From the NCBI RefSeq assembly GCF_000208865.1, contig NC_018390.1:4978270-5042269 (forward strand): a stretch of 64,000 bases of DNA, given 5' to 3'. The notes below the pieces were generated by a model. It had not been told where the DNA came from. It did no database searches and saw only the letters and a program-made list of their open reading frames with translations. The stretch is from Neospora caninum Liverpool (lineage: Eukaryota > Apicomplexa > Conoidasida > Eucoccidiorida > Sarcocystidae). Each line of letters opens with the position of its first letter. Positions within the stretch are counted from its first letter, which is position 1. This document shows, piece after piece, positions 1 to 11,369 of the stretch. The position numbers and the translations under genes were made by a program.

Positions 1-2377
1 ACTACACTCTCGAATCCTCATCTCTTTTCTTTGCTGAAAATTCATTCTATTTCCCGGTGCCGCGAATCGGCCAAGTTCCACCGGCGGCTCTGTGTTCTTC
101 CCCGCCTGTTTTTTTCGTGCAGTTTGCCTCTTCGTCCTCTCCCCCGTGAACTTTTCCTCCAATAACGTGTTTCGCATTGCAAACTGTGCTGTATATACAT
201 CTCTCCGCTCTCTTGCGTTGCGCCGTTCCCGCCAACCCCGTGCTTTTGCTTGTGCACGGTCCATTGGCACACCGTCCTTTTTCGCTTCTCCCGGAGTTGC
301 CTCTTCGCCAGTCCACTTGCGTCCACTGTTTTCGTCTTTTCAGTGAAGGCGCGCGTCTGTATCTCTCCGTGCACCTTTATATCGCGTTCCCTCTGTCACG
401 GTTTCCCCTCAGGACACACTTCTTGTTGTGCCACATAGCTCGGTGTCTTCTAAACTCCCCGTCTCGCCCTTTCCGTCGTCGCCCCGTCTGCCTGTTCGGC
501 CGCACACGTCCAAACAGGAAGAGGCCGTGGTTTTTCGAGTGCAATAGAGAGACCAGCCCTGCGACTGTTCGTTGCATGTCGCCGATCTGTCTCATCTTCA
601 CTGGTAAGATCAAAGATTTCTTCCTTTCCTCTGGTCTCCCTTTCCTGAGTTCTCTCCCTTAAATCGCTCATCACAGTGACACCGAACGGACGAGATGCTC
701 ATCGAATCGCGCCTGGAGGGCAACCGTCGCTCCATTTGAAAACATCTCCAACCGAAGGGTCAGCTTTCGGGAAGCACGAGATGCATGCCGCCGGTCTGTC
801 TCGGCTACGTAGTTCCGTCTCCGAGTTTCCAGTGATCGTCTCCGAATGTCTTGGTCGCAAGTGGATAGACACAGAGAGAGCCCTTTTCAAAACACTCTCA
901 CACCATTCGTCTCTCCGGAACACGCGTGAGGTACCCGTCGCTTCTTTGTTGGGGGGTGTAGCTGCCCCGTAGTTTTCACCTTCGTCTTTTCCCAGATCCT
1001 CCTTCGGTGCATGTCTACGTCTTTCAGTAAATGTCTTCCTTTTCCGCTGGCCACCCTCAGAGGGCGTAGAAGAGCCGAGACGTTGGCAGTCACTCTTGAA
1101 TCAAGCTCCACGCGTTTCGTCGCAAACATCCACTGCAGCCTCGTCCCAGCTCTTTTCTGCCTTTTACGCGCGTTTTGCGTTTGTCTTTCTCGTCTCTTCC
1201 CCGTGAGATGCATTCGACGCTCGTTTATCCCTGCACGCCAGGGGGAAAGCAGAGAGCGTGACCGTTTCAGAGAGCTCTCCGTCGGTGACCCTCTAGCGCC
1301 CTATTGCAGTGTTTGAGCGTCGTTCCTGTTCGCCTTGCCTGTCACGTTCCGTTCTGTGCGTCTTTCTGCCCATCTGCGACTTCTCTGTCACACGCTGAAT
1401 CGCCGTTCGACTGCGTTCCACTTCATAGCTGAGTTGCCGTTCTTTTCCTTTTTTTTCCACTTTCGTACGTTCGTGCTCTCTCTCCTCGAAGGTAGTCCTC
1501 CTCGAGTTTTCCCTCGGGCGCAACCGCCGTCTTCGTCAGGGATTCCTAGCACGCGTGGTATCTCTGTAGTCCGAACACGTTTTGAGACGCGAGTTTCGCT
1601 TTCCGTGGGCCCTGTGTAGTCGCGTGTGCGCCCTTCCCAGAGCCATGCGTTGCTTCTCATCTGGATTCAACAACACGAGGGTTTGTTCTCTTCGTTTTCC
1701 GTCCGTGCCGCCTTTCCTGGCCGACCCTTTCTCGAGACGCGAGACCGGCAGAACGTGCCATTCATCGCGGCCTCTCCGTTGCTCGTTCCTTCCTCGGCCA
1801 TGCGGCCTGTCCTTTCTTGGCTTCTGTAACGCATTGCTCCCTCTTGCCGCTCCTTTCCACACTCTTGGCTGATCTTTCTCCAGTAGAGCGTCGTTCGATG
1901 CTTCGCTCGAAGCTGCCTTTCGGGGGCTTCCGTGTGACCGAACAGTGCATGTGTCTCTGCTGAGAGTGTCCGATGTTGTCTCCTGTAATGCTTCGTTTCA
2001 TACGCCGCCACCTCTCCTTTTCCCCACATTTCACTCTGCACGGCGATTCCTCTGCGCCCCGCGGCTCTGACGAGATAGCTAGCAGCCCGTCACGTTTCCT
2101 GTGTCTAGCGTCGCTCTCGTCCACGCGTGCTTCTGTCAAACCTCAGGGCGTGTGTCGCTGTGTAGTGCCCGAGGGTGTGTAGATGTGCCTGCCTTCTTGT
2201 GAGGTTTTTCTCTCGCATTCGTTGCCCCTCTGAGTCGTTTCGAATGAAACGGAGGAGGTAGACTCTCAGTTCCCCCTCGAAACGACGCACGTGTTCGCAT
2301 GGCGTTGCTTGTTCCTCTCATCCTCTTGCCTTGACAGGCTTCTTTTCATCAGGAGCCCCAAGCCGTCAACCGTAAAC
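1..2377. other. Upstream region and probable long 5' leader of the Spen gene
   Basis: The plus strand is strongly pyrimidine-rich and contains many short overlapping open frames on both strands. None has splice sites or protein-like composition that I would accept as coding. Runs such as those near 335 and 2330 look like acceptor sites (pyrimidine tract then CAG or ACAG), so one or more 5' UTR introns are possible. I see no separate gene here. Confidence 0.5.
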
Positions 2378-5300
2378 ATGGAGGAAGAAGAAGCGCCGCC
2401 GGAGGGAAGAGACGTCCCGTGTGGCGGAATGGGAGCAGAGATGGCGTTCGTGGCCGCGCCCGTGCACGCCTCGACCCCTGGGGGCGACGGAGAGGACGGA
2501 GACAGAGAGGAGGAGGAAGAGAGGGAAGTCGAGTATGGATCAGGCGGCCTCGAGGGCCAGTCTCTGGGTCACGAACAGGAAGAGGACATGATAGACGAAG
2601 AGGACCGCGTTCAGACAACCTTTTGCGCCGCCCCCGAAGACGAGGAGAAACTCGATTTCAGCGTCGACGAGCCTCGGGATGACGGGAAGCACCACGACGC
2701 ACACCCCTTGTCAGGCGAAGAGGAAGAAGAGATAGTGGAGAGTGCGGAAGACACAGCGGAAGACGGTGAAGACCACGGCTCCACGTCTTCCGGGGACGCG
2801 CAACAGCTGTCGCATGCCGAAGAGGCTGCCTCGAATCAACTTGGAGCTGAGGGCAGGGACGACGGCGCGCCGTCGCGGGGCTCCAAGAGAAATGCCCGGT
2901 CGGGCGCTTTCTCTCGGAGCTCGGCGGTTTCCGCCGAGCGCATCTCTGCGGCGCTCACGGAGATTGCCAATCTGTGCGGGCCGGACAGTGACGAAGAGGG
3001 CGAGATTAGTGAAGACGAAGTCCCCTTCTGCCGGGTGGCCCCCCAAAACCCCTCGTTCCGGTCGCGGACTCTCGAGTTCCTCAATCTCCCCCCGAACCTC
3101 ACCCACGTCGCTCTGCAGGAAGCGCTGAGTCGCATTGGAGAAGTGGACGAGGTGGTCAGCTCCAGGTTTTCCTCCGGGCCCCACCATGCGAGCCCGCAAG
3201 AAGCGGGAGGCCAAGGCGACTCGTCCCGACGAAGAGCCAGCTGGATCGTCCGCTTCAGACGCCCGGAGGATGCCGCCGAGGTGAAGAAGAGTTTCGATGG
3301 GAAGGTCTTCGGCAAGTGCACTGTTCAGGTGCTTTTTGCTCGAGACACGCCCCGAAATGTGCAAAACCGCAGAGACAACAACCTGTTGAATCCCGACGGA
3401 GCTTCTGGAAAAAGGCAGCTCAAAGGTGGGGCCAACGCCGGAAACGTCCAGAACCTGCGCGGTCGCCAGTCCCCTCCACCCCCCGGAGCCCCAGGCGCAG
3501 GAGCTGGAGCCCAAGGGCCGGCTGGTGGCGCAGTCGGTGGCTGCATGCCGCCCGGAGGCCCTGGGGCAGGGGGCGCACCCGTTGGCGTGGGTGGCCTGCC
3601 TGCGGGTCCAGGCGTCCGATCTCCTTTGGGGCCTCCGCCGCCGTTCCCGCCGCGCCCCGGCGGAGGTCAAGGGCCCGGAGGAGTTGTGGGGCCGCCGCTG
3701 GGCGGGCCCTTGCCGCCGCCCCTCGTCGGCGGGCCCTTAGGCCCGCCCCGTGCAGGCTTCGGGGGGCCGATGGGCCTGGGGGGCCCTCCGCCGCCTCCGC
3801 CGCCGCCGGCGCCCATGATGGGCCGCGGGGGGCAGAGCGGGCCCTGCTGTCCCCCTCCGCCGCCGCCCCAGCAGCCGGGGCCGGGGGGGGTGGCAGAGGG
3901 GAGGCCCGGAGGCGGAAAGGCTGTTTTGCGTCCACGCCCAGATGCAGCAGCCGCGAAGGGACGGGAGGGCGACGGTGTGGGCGCAGGACAGGGCGCAGAC
4001 GCGAAAGTCAGGTTGACGCCCCGAGAAGGCCCGCCAGGAGACCAAGCAGGCGAAGAGACTCAGGGCGAGGCTGGGAGAGAGACAGGGAATGCCGGAGGAC
4101 GACGCTTTTTCGGGGGCGCCGGCAAGGTCGGCGTCGGCGGTGTGACCGGCCCTCGGGAGAGGCTGACAGCGGAGCAAAGACTCGAGCGCCCCGTCTCCCT
4201 CTGGAAAGAGAAAATGACGATTGAAGAGCAAATGAATGATTACCGAGAGCTCTGGAAAAAATTTGGCTACACGAATAGGTAAGGCTCTTTCATCGGCGCT
4301 CTGCGACTCGGCGGTCCTTGTCGCGTGGCCTGGGGCCTGTGTCTCGCAGTCCGCACGCCTTCATCTCGTGGTTTGTGCTGGCCTGTCAAAGAGACGATCT
4401 GTGCCCCGGCGGCAGGAACGTGGGAAGCCCAAAGGGATTTTTTTGATTTCTCTGCGTTTTCTGCAGACTCGCCGGTGGGGGTTTCACCGGGAGTCCATCG
4501 CGGCTGTGTCATATCGAACGTAAAGCGTTCTCTGTGCTTGCGGAGCTGCGTGGGGCGGAGGGCGAATTCCGAGAAGCGGCGCACTGCTCAGAGACACCAC
4601 ACACATTCGTCCTGAGGCTCTTCTACGTCTCGAACGTGTGTGGTTCAGGTTCCCGGTCGTGTTGCTTCCTGTGTCCTCTGCTCGCCGGCACTCTTCCTGT
4701 GTGGTGCGTGGCAGCCGCTTGATGCCTGCCTCCCTGGGACGTTTGCAGCACGACTTGTGTCCCTCTTGGGGGCGTTCTCGTTTTCCTCTAAAGTTGTTCT
4801 GGTGTCTCTGCTGTGTCTCGTGTCAGGTATTTGTTGCTGAGCAACATTCCGCAGTCGCTTTTGAGCGTCGAGGCCATGACGGCCTGGCTGCAGACTACCA
4901 CTGGCGAGTCGGACTTCGACTTGGAGTTCATCCCTCCGCTGCCCAGTGCTGACGCTGAGAAGGCGGGCGAAGAGCCGCATGCGTCGGCACCGTCGGGCTG
5001 CACTCGGGAGGCCTCGGAAGCAGGAGACGAGGACGGAGACCCCGGCCACGAAGATGGCGATCAGGGCGACAGGGGCGAAGACAGAGACGAAAAGGCCACT
5101 CCGCAGTCGGACACGGAAGTGAGCGGCGCGCCAGAGGAGAGCGCCGCGCACTCTCAGGAAGTCCGAGAGGACGAAGGGGACGAACGCGACGAGTGCGGAG
5201 AAGATGGACGGACGGACGACCAGGCCGAAGGGGATGAAAAGTACCACGGAGAGTGTGACGAAGACCGTGGCGAAGGCGAAGAAGAGAAGGACGGCGAGGA

Positions 5301-8300
5301 AGAGAAGGACGGCGAAGAAGACCAGTCCGGCGGCGAAGCCGCCAGTCCTGCGAGAGACATCGACGAGCGCGAACTGTCAGGCGACGGCGAGTCGCAGGAA
5401 GAGGGCCTTGCTGTGCCCGCTGAGGACGCCGAAGACTCCGGCGGCCTCGCAGGCGTAGCGTCGCCAGACGCAGGGGACGAGGAAGAGCGGATCCCCGCGG
5501 TGGGCCTCGAGACGGGGATGGAAGTCGAAAAGAGAGAGGAGGACGAAGTGAAGAAGGAAGTCAAGGTCGAGGAAGGCGAAGACAGCGCGACGAATGCGTT
5601 CGAGGCGCTGAAGGCCGAGAAAGACGAGAAACTCGAGGAGACGGAAGTCAAGATGGAAGTCTCCAGTGCCACATCACACGGACCGGAAACCGTCGCGCAC
5701 ATCACGTACAGGACGAAGAAGGCATGCATGGCGGCGCAGAAAAAACTCGAAGCGAACGTGTTGGGGATCGACATCGAGCCGGCGGGCCCTCGCAAACCCA
5801 ACAGCGTTCTCTGGCTCGGCAACGTCCGCGGTAGGTTCTTTCTTCCCGGGAAACAGCAGGCATGGGCGAGGGAGAGCATGCATGAGGACGGCGAAAAGAG
5901 ATAGAGGAATGCGTCCATGTACTTACATACATGCGAGAAGGCAAGGGACGGAAAAAACGGGGCTCGGCAGGACCGCGCAACAGGTCCCGCGTACGCTCAG
6001 AGTGTTGCCTCAGTCCAGAGGCTCCTGTGGATGCTTGCAACTGGTTTCTCTTCTTGGAAATAGGGCACAGATAGGGCAACACTCTCTCGCGCTTTTTCCG
6101 GGTCCTCGGCCGTGTCGCCTTTCTGCGGTTCGCCGTCGTTGCTGGGTCCCCGTGTTTCACTTCGCCTCGCCTGTCCGGTTCCGCTTTTCTTCGGTCCCCT
6201 CTCTCCACCTGTGGTTCTCTCCCCACGCCGGCGGCCATTGTTTCCCCCGTGCGTTACTCTCTTTCTATGTGCAGAGTTCATGTGCAAGAAGCCGGAACAA
6301 GATCGCCTGAGGAGCCTGTTTGAACACTTCGGAGAAGTCGTGCGTTTCCGTCTTCTCTCGGAGAAGACGTGCGGTTTCGTTCACTACCGGAGAACGCAGG
6401 ACGCAGTCAAAGCCCGGAATCACCTTTACGGTCTTCTTGTGGGGTGAGGAAAACGAGCGGGGGGACAGAGGGGACAGAAGCGGGGCAGGGCCGAGGGGAT
6501 CGGAGACAGAAGGTCACACCCAGACGGGGAGGCTGTGAGCAAGCTTGGCAGAACGGACAGGGGAAAAAAGAAGGACAATTGGAGGCGCCGGAAACACACG
6601 CGGGATTTGTAGAGACATTTAAGCGGCGAGTTGACAAATCAGACGGCAAGACGAACATCTTTGGAAGAGTTAGAGGTCGGGCCTGTTACGGGCGGGGCGC
6701 ATTCATGGGCTGTCGATTCCTTCCGTCCCTGTCCGGCTCTTTCCTTTGTTGTGTGTGCGTGTACGAGCAGTCCCGATGCTGCGCCTCGGACACCGCTGTA
6801 GCCAGAACATTCGTTCTGTGAATCCCTGCTTCGCGTCGTTCCTTCGGCCTTCCGCCGTCGCAGCTTCGCGCGAGTGTTGTCGACTCTCGCGCCTCATGTG
6901 TCGGTTGCTGTGGTCCTCCTCTGTTTGCCGCTGCAGGAGGGAAATCTACCTGAACGTGGATTTCTCGCCGATGGATCCCAACGCGTTGCACGGAGCGACC
7001 GGCGACGGGTCTGGAGCCCAAGCAGCGCCAGCGAATCGAAGAAATCGCCATGCTCGCTCTCGCAGTCCGTCGGCCTCATCTCGCTTCCGCACCGGCTCGT
7101 CGCGTCGCCAGGGCGCTGCAGGCGCGAGCGGCGACAGTGTCTCCTTTCCGGCACCCTCTGGAGACCCCCGCCACCTAAATCCTGCGGGGCAGCCGTTGTC
7201 TGGGGGCATGGGCCAGGGAGGCGTGCATCCGCCTTCGCCGGCTTCGGGAGCGGGCGGGCCCCCTGGGGCCTGCCGGGGCCCGCAGTTCCAGGGCCTCAGG
7301 CCGATGGACGGGCCCCCGGGGCCTCCGGGCCCGTCCGCGGGCGGGCCCAACGGCCCTTCGTCCATTCCGCCGCCCCCGGGATGCCCGTGGGGCGGAGGCG
7401 GGTCGGGTCAGAGTTCGAAGCGCTCGGGCGCGAACGCAGGGCTGCAGGGGGTCCAGAGCGAGGGCTTTCCTGGAAACGCGCCTTTCCCGCCTTCGCGTCA
7501 TCCGCTTCCGCCGCCTCCGGGTTCGCCGTATAACATGCCTGGAAATGCAGGCCCCGGTTTGCTGGCGCCTGGACCCGGCGGGGGCGGAATGGGCCGACAC
7601 AACGCGGGCTCGGCTCTGCATTTCGGAAGCGGGTGGACCCAGGCGGAGGGGCCGATGGCGTCGAGTCACCGGCGGCAAGAGGGGAAAGGCGTGCTGTCGG
7701 AGGGACCCGGCGGCGGGGTCTCTGTGGGCCCCGGGCACCGTGGAGGCCGGCGCGCGCGAGGGCTCTCGGGCTTCCCAGGGAACCTCCCGGGCGCGGGGCA
7801 CGTGGCCCCCGGGGAGGCGGGCCCGGAGGGTCTCCTTGGGCAGATGTGGAGAGAGGGCGAGAAAGGCCGAGGGCGGGAGAGAAGACGGAAGGGCGACAGG
7901 GGACCAGGAGAGGAGGACGGCAGCAGCAGCGAGAGCGAGCGGGAGGACGGTGACCGCAGCGGTGGAAAGCGGCGCAGAGACTCCGGCGACCGCGGTAGAA
8001 AACTCCGGAAGGATGAGAGGCGCGGCGAGAGAGACAAGGGCGAGGACTCGCTGCTCGGCCTCATACGCGAGCGCTTGCGAGAGCGGGCAGCAGGCGCGGC
8101 TGGGGGCGGGGGTTTCGGCCGCGGGCACCCAGACGAAGAAGGCGGGAGCAGTGGGACGCAGCCGCCGTCGGCAGGGCGGAAGGATGGGTCTTCGGATCCG
8201 CTGATGGACCTCCTTCGCGGAGATCCGAGTCTGTTGGACTCCATGATTCTCGACCTGGCGAAGGAGCGGCTGAAGGCGGAATTGTTTTCGAAGGGTGACG

Positions 8301-11300
8301 CTGCGTCGGCGGCAGGCCCGCACGCAGCCCGGGCCTCTCGCGACGCTGGAAACAAGCTCGGCGACCCCGGCATGGCTTCTCCGGAGAAGGACGGAGGGTG
8401 GAAGGGACTAGCTGGGAAGGCTGACGACCGAGAGAGACAGGCATTGAGTTTGGGTCCGTCTGACGGGGGCGCAGACGGAAGAAGGCGCTCCCACGAGCGG
8501 AGTGATGAGGATCTGCGTGTGGCGCATCGTGATGGCAGCAACGATGAACGGGGGAAAGGCAGGCCGCATTTAGAAGACCCAGACGACGGTCGCCGCGGAG
8601 GGGCTCGAGGTAGAGGATGTGGGGTCGAAAGCCGACTAGGACGAACAGCTGGTAGCTACATGAACGGGGAGTCGGAAGAAGCGACGAGTCTCCACGGTCG
8701 AGAGAGAAGAAACTCCAGGGACAGAGGACGAGACCGAGATCGAGGGCCAGGCTCTTCTCTCGACCTCCCGCCCTACCCAGGCGGCAACGGCGGACCCGAC
8801 GGAGAGGCGGATCGAGGACGAGGACGAGACAAACGAGGGCGCAGCAGATACCCACGAGTCGGAGACACAGTGAGCAGCCGCAGCCGGAGTCGGAGCCGAG
8901 GAAGCGACATGGCCGAGAGAGGCTACTACCCGTCCAATCGGTTTGACGAAGGTCTTTTAGGGCGTGGAGACATGGGAGGCAGACGAGGAGGGGGGGCCGT
9001 AGACTCTAGGGGAGGCGGGGACTCAGTCTATCACCATTCTATGCAAGGCCGACGTCTTGGACCGGCTGCAGACGCAGGCTATGGGATGATGGCCGGCATG
9101 CCTGGTAAGCATTTAGGTTGCCAGGAAGCAGGGGGACGCACATCGCTCGGCGCATTCCTACTCGCAAAAGTGCATGCGAAAGCTCAGACGTATAATTCCA
9201 GCGTGGGGTCTCCATCGGCGAACACCTGCTGGCACAGGAGACGGGTAGACACAGACGTCGTCTCCGTGGCATCTACCGGCAATAGGCTTCTCCGTCTTTG
9301 CCCTCTGTCCTCTCTCCCGTTTCTGATTTCGTCTGTTTTTGCCTGTTGCGTTCTCTCGGCATCCGCTTGTGTCCGCCTCATGCCTGAGTGTGTAGTCTCC
9401 GTATCTTTGTGCATCCCCTTCACCCATATCGTGATTCCTGTGTGCCGACTCATGCCCCTTGTCTCGGCCGTACTGCCTGTCTCCTTTCTCTTCGCTTCTG
9501 TCCCCCCTCTCTGTGTCTCCCTTGTGTTCCAGCTCGCCCCGCGTTCCCTGCTTTCTCTCACGCGCGTCCCGTTCTTCGCCAGTCTCCCACCTTTCTCCAC
9601 TTTCTCTCTGTGGCTTTCCTGCGCCTCCAGACCTGCGCATGCGGAGCGGCGGCCCGGGCTCTTCCCGCGGGGGGCTCCTGCTGGCGGAACGCGACCGGTC
9701 CCCGTTTGGGCCAAACAAGCGACAGCGGAGATTCTACGACGAGTACGGGTACCGCGGGGGCGACAGGAACGCCCGGGGAGCGTCGCCCGAGCCGGCGGCC
9801 ATCATGGGCCGAGGCAGGCGATCGCCCCCGTTTTACTCGGGACGGGCCTTTGGCCTCGACGAGCCCCGCGGGCCGGGCGACCACGCCGTCGGGGCGAGCG
9901 GTTCCGCCCGGGGCGGTTCCGGAGACGGCAGGGCTCTGGGCGAGGACGAGAGAGAAGGCCCGAAAGGGCTGATGCGCATGGGAGGCCTCAGCCAAGGCGC
10001 GGCGTTCGAGGGCGACGGCCAAACGCCGCAGGTCCTGCCGGGAGGTCGTGGCAGAAGAAGTTTCAACGACCGACAGCGAGACGCCCGGCGCAGCCGCAGC
10101 CGAGGCAGCCTGGACGAGGGCGAAGCTGGAGAACGGCCGAACGCGGGAAAAGCGAGTCGCGGGGAGCCCGGCGGCGCAGAGGAGGAAGCGGGGCAGTTGC
10201 TCATGGTTTGCAGGGTCCTCAAACAAGGACAGCGGCTGTGCAACATGTCGGCGAAATTCGTCCGCGGTGACCCGAATATTCGACCGTGAGGGAACGCTGG
10301 AAGAGACACGCGGGACCTGACTGCCCCACGCAGACGCAACCGAAAAAAGGCGACACAAAAACAGAACTGGAGACTGATAGACAATGTAGACGCCTTCCGC
10401 GTGGCTTCCCTTTCAACGTGATATGGCGCCTACCCTTCTAAACGCGGATACACAAGTGTGTCTGTGTGGAGGAGCGGTACGGTGCCTTTGTGCGTCTTGG
10501 AGGACAGTCCCTTCAGGGGTGTGAGCTCCTGGCGGGTTGTGAGGAGTGTTCGCGTGCGCAGCTGTGGTGGCGCCGTCACGCCTGCATGGGTCGTTTTCCT
10601 GTTGCGTTTTCTCTGTTCAGACCCGGCGTGCTGGACGTGAACCAGCGCGCGAACCTGGACCGTCTCCAGACGCACCTGCGCAGGGGCCGCCACCAGAGCG
10701 GCGCGGCTCCACACGGTTCCGGCGACGGCTCCATTCGATACTCGATTTGGCAGTTAGGCGCCGACACGCGGCAAGACAGTCGCCAGTATGACGAACTTTG
10801 CGACTACTTCATCAACAAGGAGCGCGTGGGACTCCTCGAGAGCCCGAGTCAAGCGATCTACATGGTTCCGCCGAATCCAAAGTACATCAAACCTCTGGAC
10901 GTAAGTGGCGATCCTGTGCGGAAAACGTTGGCAAACCACACGTCGCGGATCTGGTGTGTCTTCCGTGTCTCTCAAGTGTGGAAGGCGCTCGTGTCAGCCG
11001 ACCGCTGCGTTTCTACGTCGGGGGAAACGGGTGCGGCCTGGGGGGCTCCTTCGCAGCTGCGGGTGCATGCGCTTCACCGCAGCGGTTCGACATGCGTCGC
11101 ATGTCAGCCGACACACATGTCAAAAAAGGGAAACAACTTCTTCCCTGTGGCTGTGTCGGGCGGCGCAGTGCGCGACAGCTGGAGCGTAAGCGCGTGACTT
11201 GTGCACAGGGCGCAGAGGGAAGGAGGCGCCGAGCGTGGGCATGTGCCTGTTGCTTTCCGCTGCGTGCTGCAGCAAACCTTTCATCTAGGTTTGTGTGGGG

Positions 11301-11369
11301 CGTGTGCGTGCGTGGTTTCTGCAGCTGCCCGACGCCAATTTCATGTACGCATACGTCATTGCCAAGTGA
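2378..11369 (+). CDS. Spen/FPA-like RNA-binding protein: three RRMs and a C-terminal SPOC domain, 2073 aa, 7 exons
   Basis: Exons 2378-4278, 4827-5830, 6275-6443, 6937-9104, 9631-10285, 10621-10900 and 11325-11369 join in frame (6222 nt). The ATG at 2378 sits in a good context (AACATGG). RRM1 is about residues 229-322. RRM2 starts at about 634 (YLLLSNIP) and finishes at about 922-955 after a long acidic insertion. RRM3 is about 962-1045 (SVLWLGNV, CGFVHYR). Pro/Gly-rich stretches follow RRM1 and RRM3, and an Arg/Ser-rich region precedes the SPOC domain at about 1936-2073 (ERVGLLES, IYMVPPN, DANFMYAYVIAK). The last exon codes only 14 residues and completes the SPOC fold. Spen proteins (plant FPA, animal SPEN/RBM15) act in nuclear RNA processing, 3'-end choice and transcription; that role is inferred from the family. 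Domain order is seen directly; the exact N terminus is less certain. Confidence 0.85.

Noticed and set aside
2291..2377. Longer N terminus for the Spen protein
   Set aside because: The upstream first codon is GTG, and a likely acceptor (TTGACAG) lies at about 2337, so this stretch is probably leader.
2711..3670. Minus-strand open frame opposite the first Spen exon
   Set aside because: Shadow of the acidic, GC-rich coding sequence; no domain.
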